This document shows positions 39,183-47,719 of a stretch of DNA of 64,000 nucleotides, in pieces. Positions within the stretch are counted from its first letter, which is position 1. Each line of letters begins with the position of its first letter. Origin of the DNA: Sorangium cellulosum So ce56. GTDB lineage: Bacteria > Myxococcota_A > Polyangia > Polyangiales > Polyangiaceae. Both the position numbers and the translations under genes were made by a program. Where the stretch lies: positions 496,001 through 560,000 of the forward strand of contig NC_010162.1 in the NCBI RefSeq assembly GCF_000067165.1, read 5' to 3'. The notes beneath the pieces are model-generated. The model had not been told where the DNA came from, ran no database searches, and saw only the letters and a program-made list of their open reading frames with translations.

Positions 39183-41564
39183 TCAGGCGCTGGCGGACGC
39201 GGCCGTCTCGGCGGCGTCCTGGGCGGCGGCCGAGCGGCTGCCGGCCGAGCGGTCGAGAGCGCAGCTCTCTTCGAGCAGCTCGACCACGTCGAGCTGGCGG
39301 ATCGACTCCTCCTTGGACTGATCCTTGAGGCCGTCGGTGATCATCGTCTGGCAGAACGGGCAGGCGGTCGCGATGGTCTTCGCCTCCGTCTGGAGCAGCT
39401 GCAGTGTCCGCTTGACGTTCACGCGGTCCTTGTTCTGCTCCTCCATCCACATCTGCGCGCCGCCGGCGCCGCAGCAGAGCCCCTTCTGCCGGTTCCACCC
39501 CTCGGCCTCGACGAGCTGCAGCCCGGGGATGCGCTTCAGGATGTCGCGCGGCTGCTCGTACACGTCGTTGTAGCGGCCGAGGTAGCAGGAGTCGTGGAAG
39601 ACCACCTTCCCCTCGACCGGCTTGCTGGGGACGAGCTTCTTCTCGGCGACCAGGCCGAGCAGGAAGTCGGTGTGGTGCACGACCTCGAACTTCGCGCCGA
39701 AGTCGGGGTACTCGTTCGCGAGCGTGTTGAAGCAGTGGGGGCAGGTCGTGACGATCTTCCGGACGCCGCCCTGCTCCTTGTAGCCGTTCAGGGTCGCCGC
39801 GTTCTGCTCGGCGAGCATCGCGAAGAGGTACTCGTTGCCCGCGCGGCGCGCCGGATCGCCGGTGCAGGTCTCCTCCTGGCCGAGGATGGCGAAATCGACG
39901 CCGGCGGCCTTCAGGAGCCTGGCGGTCGCGCGGGCGATCTTCTTCGCGCGGTCGTCGTAGCTCGCCGCGCAGCCGACCCAGTAGAGCACGGGGGCCTGCG
40001 GCTTCTCGGCCATGGTCGGGATCTCGAGCCCCTCGGCCCAGTTGGCGCGGTCGATGCGCGCGAGGTTCCAGGGGTTGCCGTTGACCTCCATCGCGTTGAA
40101 CGGATTCCCGAGCTCCGCCGGGAACTCGCCCTTCACGAGGACCAGGTGGCGGCGCATGGAGACGATCTTGTCGACGTAGCTGATCATCACCGGGCACTGC
40201 TCCTCGCAGGCCCGGCACGTCGTGCAGGCCCAGAGCACGTCCGGATGGACGACGTTCGCCACGAGGTCGACCGGCTTGTACGCGACCTCGGGGACCGGGA
40301 CCGGGTTCTCCGGGGCCGCCTGCTCCCCGTGCTCCTGCGTCTCCGCCGCCTGCCCGTCCTGCGCCGCCGCCCCGTCGGTCCCGTTCGCCTGCGCCGCGTG
40401 GCCGTCGCCGGCGCGCGGCTCGCCTCGCGCGCCGCCCGGCCTGTTGATGAACTCCCCCTCTCGGCCGTACAGGTGATCGCGCAGGTCCAGGGTGAGCTGC
40501 TTGGGGCTCAGGATCTTGCCCGTCTTGTGGGCCGGGCAGTTGTCGCTGCAGCGGCCGCACTCGGTGCACGTGTAGAAGTCGAGGATCGCCTTCCAGGTGA
40601 AATCCTCGATGCGCGCGACGCCGACCGGGGCGGCCTTCTCGGGCTCCTCGGCCGCCTTCATGACCATCTCGCCGATCGCCTCGGCGCTGCCCGCGACGAG
40701 CGGCAGCCGGCCGCGCGCCCCGATGTCGCGCGTGAAGACGTTCGGGATCGACGTGATGATGTGGAAGTGCTTCGAGTGCGGGAGCAGGTTCAGGAACACG
40801 AGCACCAGCGTGACGTGCGTCCAGAACCCGACGTGCGCGAGCACGACGAGCGTCCCCGGGCCGGCGCCGCTCAGGAGGACGGCGAACAGCGAGCCCGCCG
40901 GGGCCGGGAACAGGTGCCAGCGGAGCGCCGCCGGGTCCGCGGGGACGCCCGCGAACGGGGCCGTCACGGTGGCGACGCGCTCGCAGAGCGCCGCGTCCGC
41001 GGGGCCGCACGCCGCCGTGGACCAGCGGTGGTGGAGCACCAGCGAGGCGCCGTCATAGAGCATGTCGCTCACCATCATCGTGACGATGATGCCGAGGATG
41101 AGGAGCCCCTCGCCGGACAGGGTCATGCGCCGCTCGCGCTTGATCGCCCGGTAGTAGATGAACACGAGCGCGCCCATCACGACCAGCGTGGCCATGACGT
41201 CCTTCACGAACTCGTAGATTCCGCCGAGCGGCACCGCGCCGATGCCCGGAAGCCGCACCGGCTCGTGCCCCAGGATCCACAGATCGAACGACGGGTCGAA
41301 GCCGCGTCCCCACAGGATCAGCGTCCGGAGCAGGAGAACCAGGAATCCGAAGAAGATGAGCTTATGCGCCAGCCCGGCGAGCGGGTAGTAACCCATCTTC
41401 CGCTGCCGGAAGGCGTACTCCCAGGTGCCTTTGAGGCGCTCGGCGATCCGGTCGAGCCGGTCTTCCCCGCGCCCGACCTTGAGGAGCTGCCAACGCCGGT
41501 TGGCGCTCCACGCAAAGGCGGCGAAGAGGCCGACGAGCAATGTGAGCATCCACGTGGGATTCAT
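39183..41564 (-). CDS. Membrane Fe-S oxidoreductase, HdrD/EtfB-associated type
   Basis: Protein of 793 aa that probably carries electrons between an electron-transfer flavoprotein and the quinone pool. The N-terminus (1-290) has about five membrane spans with conserved His pairs (VLAHVGFWTHVTLV, LLPHSKHFHI), resembling NarI-type b-heme domains. Two ferredoxin motifs follow: CTECGRCSDNCP (near 340) and CTTCRACEEQCP (near 455), separated by an Ala/Gly/Gln-rich insert at about 385-435. Two CCG domains lie at the end: CPHCFNTL ... CYLGRYND and LCCGAGGAQMW, CPFCQTM. The tail (755-793) is Ala/Ser rich. No etf genes are in the window. ATG 41564. Confidence 0.9.
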   Translation of the reverse strand: MNPTWMLTLLVGLFAAFAWSANRRWQLLKVGRGEDRLDRIAERLKGTWEYAFRQRKMGYYPLAGLAHKLIFFGFLVLLLRTLILWGRGFDPSFDLWILGHEPVRLPGIGAVPLGGIYEFVKDVMATLVVMGALVFIYYRAIKRERRMTLSGEGLLILGIIVTMMVSDMLYDGASLVLHHRWSTAACGPADAALCERVATVTAPFAGVPADPAALRWHLFPAPAGSLFAVLLSGAGPGTLVVLAHVGFWTHVTLVLVFLNLLPHSKHFHIITSIPNVFTRDIGARGRLPLVAGSAEAIGEMVMKAAEEPEKAAPVGVARIEDFTWKAILDFYTCTECGRCSDNCPAHKTGKILSPKQLTLDLRDHLYGREGEFINRPGGARGEPRAGDGHAAQANGTDGAAAQDGQAAETQEHGEQAAPENPVPVPEVAYKPVDLVANVVHPDVLWACTTCRACEEQCPVMISYVDKIVSMRRHLVLVKGEFPAELGNPFNAMEVNGNPWNLARIDRANWAEGLEIPTMAEKPQAPVLYWVGCAASYDDRAKKIARATARLLKAAGVDFAILGQEETCTGDPARRAGNEYLFAMLAEQNAATLNGYKEQGGVRKIVTTCPHCFNTLANEYPDFGAKFEVVHHTDFLLGLVAEKKLVPSKPVEGKVVFHDSCYLGRYNDVYEQPRDILKRIPGLQLVEAEGWNRQKGLCCGAGGAQMWMEEQNKDRVNVKRTLQLLQTEAKTIATACPFCQTMITDGLKDQSKEESIRQLDVVELLEESCALDRSAGSRSAAAQDAAETAASASA

Positions 41565-41778
41565 TCGCGGGGCGTCTCCAGGTGTAAAATGGCCACATCT
41601 TTTAAGGTGGGCGGCTGCCGGACGTCAACCGCGCGGCGGCGCGGGAACGCGCGGGGCTCCTTCGCCGGATTTCTGTTCTTGCAAGGGCGGATACGTCGGT
41701 GCGTGCTGGGGGCTCCTCGCGCGGCGAGGGCGCGGGCGGCGCGTCGGGGGCGCGGGCGGCGCGCGCCGCGCGAGCGGC

Positions 41779-42468
41779 TCAGAGCGTGAACTCGACGCTC
41801 TTCTCTTCGGTCGCGGCGGAGGGAGACAGATCGAGCGCCATGCTGTACGAGCGCTGGCCGACCCGCGCGCTCAGGCGGACGCGGATGGGGGCCGTCGCGT
41901 CGTTCAGCTTGTCGAGCCGCACGACGACGCGGTAGCGGCCCCGCGCCGGCTCGCCCTCGGTGAGGAAGACGTTCTCGACGTTCTGCTCCTGGCATTCGCC
42001 GCTCACGCGCGGGCAGTCGCGGTCCTTCATGAGGCCGCTCGCCGTCGGCTCCCCGACGCGCGCGAGCTCTCCCGCCGGGTCGTAGACGTTGAGATCGACG
42101 TCGGCCTCGGGCTCCTCCCACGCGATCGTGAACTGGAGGATCCCGGTGTGGAGCCCGCAGCCCTCGTCGATCACGCCGTTGCAGTTGTTGTCGCGGGCGT
42201 CGAAGCAGAGCTCGACCCCCGTCGGTGTGCAGGCGATCTCGAGCCCGACGCCCTCGGGGACCTTGATGTCCTTCGGCTGGAGGGGCGGCCTGGGCGGGGG
42301 CGGCGGCACCTCGATGCAGCCGGCGAGGAGCAGGGCGAGGGCGGTCGCGACACGCGCCGCGCTGGCGAGGCGCGCGCGGAGGCCGTGAGGCGCCGGCGGG
42401 CGCGGCGCGGCGCGACGGGCGCGCGGCTCGCGCCGCGGGGGACCGGGGCTTCGCATGGGGGGCTGCAT
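41779..42468 (-). CDS. Putative lipoprotein
   Basis: Protein of 229 aa. After an Arg/Pro-rich N-terminus a hydrophobic stretch ends in a lipobox, LLLAGC (Cys about 51), then a proline-rich linker and a folded part with ELCFDARDNNCNGVIDEGCG (calcium-loop-like, as in MopE-type repeats) and a beta domain at about 110-225 (QFTIAWEEPEADVDLNVYDPAGE). This last segment resembles von Willebrand-like or DUF2135-type beta domains, which I cannot name with certainty. ATG 42468 lies one base after the TAA that ends the shifted trmH frame, so it is coupled to trmH. Confidence 0.75.
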   Translation of the reverse strand: MQPPMRSPGPPRREPRARRAAPRPPAPHGLRARLASAARVATALALLLAGCIEVPPPPPRPPLQPKDIKVPEGVGLEIACTPTGVELCFDARDNNCNGVIDEGCGLHTGILQFTIAWEEPEADVDLNVYDPAGELARVGEPTASGLMKDRDCPRVSGECQEQNVENVFLTEGEPARGRYRVVVRLDKLNDATAPIRVRLSARVGQRSYSMALDLSPSAATEEKSVEFTL

Positions 42469-42469
42469 G

Positions 42470-43305
42470 TTATCCGCCTTCAGGCTCCCGCGGGGCGCCG
42501 GCGCTGCGCGTCTCGAGCACGGGCGGCGCGGGCGGCTTCCGCGGCTTGGGGCCGCGCGGCTTCGGGGGAGGGGGCGGCGTTCCTCCGAGGGGCAGGGCAG
42601 GCGCATGCCCCGCGCGGCCAGGATCTCCGCCGCGTGGGGGACGGTGAGCACGAGCGCGCGCGCGTAGAGCGTGATCTGGTAGGGCTCCGGCAGGTCGCCG
42701 GGACGGCCGTTCGTCGCGTGCTCGAGCAGGATCGCCGCGGTGACGCTCACGTTGAGGCTCTCCGCGAAGCCGCGCATGGGGACGCGCACGGCGCGGGCGC
42801 AGGCGGCGGCCAGGTCGGGGCGGATGCCGTCGCGCTCGTTGCCGAGCACCAGCGCGAGGCGGGGGATGCTCGAGAGGTCGCGCGGGGTGAGCTCGCCCTC
42901 CGGGTGGGTCGCCACGAGCTCGTGCCCCGAGGCGCGGAGCTCGGCGACCGCGGCCTCGGTGGACGCGTGCGTGCGCACGTCGACCCAGCGCTCGGAGCCG
43001 CGCGAGACCGTGTTCGAGACCAGGAACTGCTCGGCCCGCTCGATGATGTGCAGCCGCTGCAAGCCGAACGCGTCGCACGAGCGGAGCACGGCGGCCCCGT
43101 TGTGGGGATCGTGCGGCGCATCCATGGCCACGGTGACGGCGTCGAGGCGCGCCGCGATGACGCCGCGCAGCCGGGCCCTGCGCTCGTTCGTGACGAACTC
43201 CTCGAGGATGCGGGCGACGTCGGCGACGTCGAGGGAGTCGAGCGCGGCGAGCAGCCTTCGCTGCTCCTGCGCGACGAACGAGCAATTGGGGGTCGAGCGG
43301 CGCAT
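42470..43305 (-). CDS. trmH: TrmH-type tRNA 2'-O-methyltransferase with 3' frameshift
   Basis: SpoU-family enzyme that methylates G18 of tRNA. Catalytic core (about 45-225): NPHNGAAVLRSCDAFGLQ-type motif 1 (here PHNGAAVLRSCDAFG), LVLGNERDGIRP (SAM knot), MRGFAESLNVSVTAAILL (motif 3). From ATG 43305 the frame stays open past the core and on into the next gene, but codon bias switches near 42590-42560 to the -1 frame, which encodes a Pro/Lys tail and stops at TAA 42470-42472. Either a sequence indel in the C-rich run, a programmed -1 shift, or an unusual end is present. Coordinates assume the shifted stop. It lies 14 bp after allA. Confidence 0.8.
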
Positions 43306-43319
43306 GGCGGGGGGCGCCT

Positions 43320-43850
43320 CTATAGCAGGTCGATCGCGACCGCGATCCGCTCGCCCTCCGCGTACTCGACCACGGCGCAGTCGCCGGGAGAGCCGTCCTC
43401 CCAGGCCAGGCAGACGAAGTCGGCCTCGGCGTCGAGCGCGATCATGGGGTGGTGCCACACGCCGGGGCGATAGGTGATGCCCTGGGCGCCGTGGGCGATG
43501 AAGGCGCCGAGCGTCGTGAGCTCGGGCCTGTCGCCGCCGAGGGCCACGACGACGAGGTAGCGCCGCGCGCTCATCGGCACGAACGCCTGGGTCGAGCCGG
43601 GGTGCTTCTCGAGCAGGGCGATCGGGAGCGGGAAGCTCGAGCGCGGGGCGCAGCGGAACACCGAGACGTTCAGCGAGGCGTGCCCGGGGCGGAGGTTCTC
43701 GATCGCGGCGAGGTGATCGAAGCGCCGCGCCGTCCCCTGGTTGGCAGGCCTGCCGGGCTCGCCGTGCGGCGAGGCCATGAGGATGTCGCCGTACGGCGCA
43801 TAAGCTGCGGGGCTGAGCGAATGGGCTGCGATGCGCGGGCGGTGGCTCAT
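43320..43850 (-). CDS. allA: Ureidoglycolate lyase (AllA)
   Basis: Cupin-like enzyme of 176 aa that splits ureidoglycolate into glyoxylate and urea, the last step of allantoin breakdown. Features: APYGDIL near 20, LRPGHASLNVSVFRC, LEKHPGSTQAFVPM (conserved His and Gln), YRPGVWHHPMIAL near 135, and FVCLAWEDG. Length and motif order fit the family. ATG 43850 has a weak Shine-Dalgarno; a later start at the Met of DILMAS would delete conserved residues. It leads the allA-trmH-lipoprotein run. No other allantoin genes are visible. Confidence 0.85.
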   Translation of the reverse strand: MSHRPRIAAHSLSPAAYAPYGDILMASPHGEPGRPANQGTARRFDHLAAIENLRPGHASLNVSVFRCAPRSSFPLPIALLEKHPGSTQAFVPMSARRYLVVVALGGDRPELTTLGAFIAHGAQGITYRPGVWHHPMIALDAEADFVCLAWEDGSPGDCAVVEYAEGERIAVAIDLL

Positions 43851-44071
43851 CGTCTTGGGCGCCTGTGGCGGCGTGCCACGCGTGTGGCTTCCCCTGAGGC
43901 TCTCCTGCGCGGCGCATGGAGCGCGCCGACCGAGGGCACGACAGGGAAAGGGTATCACGCCGCGGGCGCGCCGCAGCACGCCAGCCCGCCGCGAGCGCCA
44001 TGGGGCCGGGTTTTGCAAGGCGCCTCGCGACGCAACCCCGACGGGTAATGCAAGCGACCCTGGAGCCAGTC

Positions 44072-44698
44072 ATGCGGATTGTTCACAAATCGACATTTCG
44101 GAAGCGCCTCGCGGTGGCCTCCCTGTTCCTGGTGGTGCTCGCCGTCATGGCGTCCGTCGTCGGCTGCCAGCGCTACGACGTGCTGGTCGAGAAGGATCAG
44201 ATCGCGGCCCAGAAATGGTCCGATCTCGAGGCGAATCTCCAGCGGCGCTACGACCTGGTCCCGAACCTGGTGGCGGTCGTGAAGGGGTCGGCCAAGCACG
44301 AGGAGCAGACGCTGGCGAGCGTCGCCGAGGCGCGCGCCCGCGCGACAAGCGTCCAGCTCAACGCCGACGATCTGACGGATCCGGAGAAGGTGCAGGCCTT
44401 CCAGAAGGCGCAGGAGCAGCTCAGCGGCTCGCTCTCGCGGCTCCTCATGGTGCAGGAGCAATACCCTGATCTCAAGGCGAACCAGGGCTTCCACAGCCTC
44501 CAGGTCCAGCTGGAGGGGATCGAGAACCGGATCCTCCGGGCGCGCGAGGAGTACAACCAGGCGGCGCGCGAGTACAACGCGGAGCTCCTGAAGATCCGGG
44601 GCCAGGTGGTGAACAAGGCGACGGGCCAGCCGTTCAAGCCGCGCGTCTATTTCACCGCCTCTCCCGAGGTCCAGTCGGCGCCGAAGGTCTCGTTCTGA
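44072..44698 (+). CDS. lemA: LemA family protein
   Basis: LemA protein of 208 aa: an N-terminal hydrophobic segment (about 12-30) ending SVVGC, a possible lipobox, then long helices typical of the family (QRYDVLVEKDQIAAQKWSD, NLQRRYDLVPNLVAVVKG, REEYNQAAREYNAELL). LemA proteins expose a helical domain outside the cytoplasmic membrane; their role is poorly known. ATG 44072 has GGAG 8 nt upstream; ATG 44048 is an alternative. It overlaps the next gene by one base (TGATG), a TPM-domain protein, which is the usual LemA partner. Confidence 0.92.
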   Translation: MRIVHKSTFRKRLAVASLFLVVLAVMASVVGCQRYDVLVEKDQIAAQKWSDLEANLQRRYDLVPNLVAVVKGSAKHEEQTLASVAEARARATSVQLNADDLTDPEKVQAFQKAQEQLSGSLSRLLMVQEQYPDLKANQGFHSLQVQLEGIENRILRAREEYNQAAREYNAELLKIRGQVVNKATGQPFKPRVYFTASPEVQSAPKVSF

Positions 44699-45498
44699 TG
44701 AGGGGCGCGGCGATGCGCCGGATCGGCGCGAGCGGGGCGCGGCTGCGCGCCGTGGCCAGCGCCGTCGCGGCCGCGTTCGCGCTGGTCTGCGCGCTCGTCG
44801 CGCGGCCCGCCCTGGCCGACTTCACGCCGCCGGCGCTCACGGGGCACGTCGTCGACACCGCCGGGCGGCTCGATCCGCCCGACATCCGCGCTCTCGACGC
44901 GAAGCTCGATCGCATCCGCCGCGAGACAGGCTTCGAGATCGTCGCCTTCGTGGTCGGATCCCTCGAAGGCGAGACGATCGAGGACGTCGCCTACGAGGCC
45001 TTCAACACCTGGCAGCTCGGCCAGCGCGGGGCCGACAACGGCGTTCTCCTCGTGATCGCCCCGAACGAGCGGCGCGTCCGGATCGAGACGGGCAAGGGCG
45101 TGGGGGGAGCGCTCACGGATCTCCAGTCGAACGACATCATCCGGCAGACCATCAACCCGCTGCTCAGGCAGGATCGATTCCGCGACGCCATCGACCAGGG
45201 AACGGCAGAGATCGCCAGGACGCTCGTCGCCGGGACACCCGAGGAGGAACGGCGTCCGGCGCGCGACGCCCGGCCGGCGCCCGCTCCGGTCTCGCCGATC
45301 AAGGTCGGCGTGACGGTCGTCGCCATCGTGGCGGCGCTCGTGCTCGCGCTGATTTCGCCCTCCTTCCGCTGGTTCCTGTGGCTCGTCCTCCAGGCGATCC
45401 TCTTCCGAGGCGGCGGCGGCGGCCGCAGCGGCGGCGGCGGGTTCGGTGGCGGCGGCGGCGGTCGCTCCGGCGGGGGCGGATCCAGCGATAGCTACTGA
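44698..45498 (+). CDS. TPM-domain (YgcG-like) membrane protein
   Basis: Protein of 266 aa with a signal peptide (about 1-41, ending PALAD), an extracytoplasmic TPM domain at about 45-165 (HVVDTAGRLDPPDIRALDAKL, IEDVAYEAFNTWQLGQRGADNGVLLVIAPNERRVRIETG), a membrane span near 200-220 and a Gly/Arg/Ser-rich tail (GGGGGRSGGGG repeats) ending GSSDSY, as usual for this family. Co-occurrence and one-base overlap with lemA support a joint role at the envelope, possibly in stress or protein quality control; the exact function is unknown. Confidence 0.9.
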   Translation: MRGAAMRRIGASGARLRAVASAVAAAFALVCALVARPALADFTPPALTGHVVDTAGRLDPPDIRALDAKLDRIRRETGFEIVAFVVGSLEGETIEDVAYEAFNTWQLGQRGADNGVLLVIAPNERRVRIETGKGVGGALTDLQSNDIIRQTINPLLRQDRFRDAIDQGTAEIARTLVAGTPEEERRPARDARPAPAPVSPIKVGVTVVAIVAALVLALISPSFRWFLWLVLQAILFRGGGGGRSGGGGFGGGGGGRSGGGGSSDSY

Positions 45499-45716
45499 GC
45501 CGCTGCGCGCCGCCTCTTCACCCTGTGCAGGACGGATCGGGCCGATCGGTCGGCGTCCGCGCGGGCCTTTCGAGCGGCCGCTGTGCTCACCCCTTTCGTG
45601 GCCGGGCGGACACACGCGACATCGACGCCGGCGCGGCGCGCGTCGAACCGCGCGGAGATTCCAGGGCGCGCGCGATCTCCCGCTGCGCGCTGACCAGGCG
45701 ACGCTACGCTCTCGTC

Positions 45717-46928
45717 ATGGCTGCTGCCCTGCGCCCTGTCTTCGTCGTCGACGCCGTCCGGACCCCGATCGCCCGTTACGCCGGCGCCCTGGCGACGGTC
45801 CGCCCCGACGACCTCGCGGCGCACGTCCTCGACGCGCTCGTGCGTCGCAATCCTTCGCTTGCGCCGCGCCTCGATCAGGTCGTCCTCGGCGCGACGAACC
45901 AGGCCGGAGAGGACAACCGCAACGTCGCGCGCATGGCCGCGCTGCTCGCCGGCCTCCCTTACGAGGTTCCGGGCGTCACGGTGAATCGCCTCTGCGGCTC
46001 GGGGCTCGAGGCGGTGGCCGACGCCGCGCGGATGATCGCCACCGGAGAGGCCGACTGCGCGATCGCGGGGGGCGTCGAGAGCATGACGCGCGCGCCGTTC
46101 ACGATGTCCAAGCAGGCCGAGCGCTTCGAGCGGAGCGCGCCGACCGTCTACGATACGACCCTCGGCTGGCGCTATCCGAACGCGCGGATGGCCGCGCGGT
46201 TCGAGCTCCAGTCGATGGGGGAGACGGCCGAGAACGTGGCCAAGAAGCACGGCATCAGCCGCGACGACCAGGATCGGTTCGCGCTCCTCTCCCACGAGCG
46301 CGCCACGCTCGCCTGGGAGTCGGGGGGCTTCGCCGCCGAGGTGGTCCCCGTGCTCGTCCCCCAGAAGAAGGGCGAGCCCGTCCTGTTCGAGCGCGACGAG
46401 GGCGTGCGCGCCGACGCCTCGCTCGAGGCGCTGTCGAAGCTCAAGCCCGCCTTCCGCGAGGGCGGGACCGTCACGGCGGGCAACTCGTCGCCCCTCAACG
46501 ACGGCGCCGCGGCCCTCCTGCTCGCCTCGGGCGACGCCGTGCAGGCCGCCGGCGCGACGCCGCGCGCGCGGGTGATCGCGACGGCGACCGCCGGGGTGGA
46601 TCCCAACCTCATGGGGGAGGGGCCGATCCCGGCGGTGAAGAAGCTCCTCCAGCGGACCGGGCTGCGCGTCCCCAACGTGGACCTCTTCGAGCTCAACGAG
46701 GCGTTCGCGGCGCAGGCGCTCGCGTGCTCGCGCGCGCTCGAGCTCGATCCGGCGCGCGTCAACGTCCGTGGCGGAGCGATCGCGCTCGGGCACCCGATCG
46801 GCTGCTCGGGCGCGCGCATCGCGTGCACCCTCGTGCATGCGATGCGCGCGCGCGGCGCCAAGGTCGGGGTCGCCTCGCTGTGCATCGGGGTCGGCCAGGG
46901 CATCGCGACGCTCTTCGAGCGCGCGTGA
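45717..46928 (+). CDS. Acetyl-CoA C-acyltransferase (thiolase)
   Basis: Thiolase of 403 aa, cleaving or condensing beta-ketoacyl-CoA with CoA. Catalytic residues: VNRLCGSGLEA (nucleophile Cys near 92), IALGHPIGCSGAR (His near 360), SLCIGVGQG (second Cys near 390), plus NEAFAAQAL. Motif order and length match the PcaF/FadA branch, acting in fatty-acid or aromatic breakdown. ATG 45717 is chosen since similarity to the family begins at VFVVDAVRTP and upstream codons show no bias. The 218 bp upstream show no gene. Confidence 0.92.
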   Translation: MAAALRPVFVVDAVRTPIARYAGALATVRPDDLAAHVLDALVRRNPSLAPRLDQVVLGATNQAGEDNRNVARMAALLAGLPYEVPGVTVNRLCGSGLEAVADAARMIATGEADCAIAGGVESMTRAPFTMSKQAERFERSAPTVYDTTLGWRYPNARMAARFELQSMGETAENVAKKHGISRDDQDRFALLSHERATLAWESGGFAAEVVPVLVPQKKGEPVLFERDEGVRADASLEALSKLKPAFREGGTVTAGNSSPLNDGAAALLLASGDAVQAAGATPRARVIATATAGVDPNLMGEGPIPAVKKLLQRTGLRVPNVDLFELNEAFAAQALACSRALELDPARVNVRGGAIALGHPIGCSGARIACTLVHAMRARGAKVGVASLCIGVGQGIATLFERA

Positions 46929-47018
46929 GGTCATTTCGCCGCTCGTCCGCGGCGCGAGATGAGATAAGACCGCCGCAGCAGGACGCAGGAAGGGGGGCCC
47001 GCGGCTCACCTCCCTCGG

Positions 47019-47074
47019 CTGACGCCGCCGCCTCGGCGGCCAAGAACTGACGGCGCCGCCTCGGCGGCCAAGAA
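47019..47074. repeat. Duplicated 28-bp hairpin unit before the cyclophilin gene
   Basis: Two tandem 28-bp copies (47019-47046 and 47047-47074) differ at one base. Each contains the palindrome GCCGCC-TC-GGCGGC, so the transcript would form two consecutive stems just before the Shine-Dalgarno AAGGAG of the cyclophilin gene. Confidence 0.85.
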
Positions 47075-47088
47075 AAGGAGAAGGCCTG

Positions 47089-47658
47089 ATGGAATTCCCC
47101 CCGATCAACGTGCCCGGCACCGGCAAGCTCCACGCTCGGCTCAAGACCTCGCTCGGTGACATCACGGTCCGGCTCGAGGAGGAGGGCGCCCCCAACACGG
47201 TCAAGAACTTCGTCGGCCTCGCCACGGGCACCATCAACTGGACCGATCCGAAGACCGGCCAGGGGATGCAGGGGACTCCCTGTTACGACGGCGTCCGCTT
47301 TCACCGCGTGATCTCGGGGTTCATGATCCAGTGCGGCGACCCGCTCTCGCGCTACCCGGACAAGGCGCAGCTCTGGGGCACGGGCGGCCCCGGGTACAAG
47401 TTTGCCGACGAGTTCAACCCCTCGCTGAGGCACGAGGGCGCCGGCGTGCTCTCCATGGCCAACGCCGGCAAGAACACGAACGGCGCGCAGTGGTTCATCA
47501 CCGACGGGCCGACGCCGCACCTCGACAACCGCCACACGGTGTTCGGCAAGGTCGTGAGCGGGCAGGACATCGTGAACCGCATCGCCAACGTGGCGACCAC
47601 GCGCGATCGGCCCAACCAGGACGTCGTCCTCGAGCGCGTCGAGATCTTCCGGCAGTAG
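47089..47658 (+). CDS. Cyclophilin-type peptidyl-prolyl isomerase
   Basis: Cytoplasmic proline isomerase of 189 aa. Cyclophilin core: VRFHRVISGFMIQCGDP (catalytic Arg and Phe), GPGYKFADEF, GVLSMANAGKNTNGAQWFIT, HTVFGKVVSGQDIV. No signal peptide. The family speeds folding at proline bonds. ATG 47089 has AAGGAG upstream and follows the duplicated hairpin, which could influence translation. Confidence 0.95.
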   Translation: MEFPPINVPGTGKLHARLKTSLGDITVRLEEEGAPNTVKNFVGLATGTINWTDPKTGQGMQGTPCYDGVRFHRVISGFMIQCGDPLSRYPDKAQLWGTGGPGYKFADEFNPSLRHEGAGVLSMANAGKNTNGAQWFITDGPTPHLDNRHTVFGKVVSGQDIVNRIANVATTRDRPNQDVVLERVEIFRQ

Positions 47659-47719
47659 GCGCGCTGCGCGCCGCGCGGCGCCGTTCAGCGCCGCGCGGCC
47701 ATCGCGGTGCCTCGCTCGT

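Noticed and set aside
41779..43305. TrmH-lipoprotein fusion as one 508-residue protein
   Set aside because: The joining segment has poor codon bias in that frame, the alternative frame has a natural stop beside the ATG, and a lipobox inside a cytoplasmic tRNA enzyme makes no sense. Kept as a frameshift finding.
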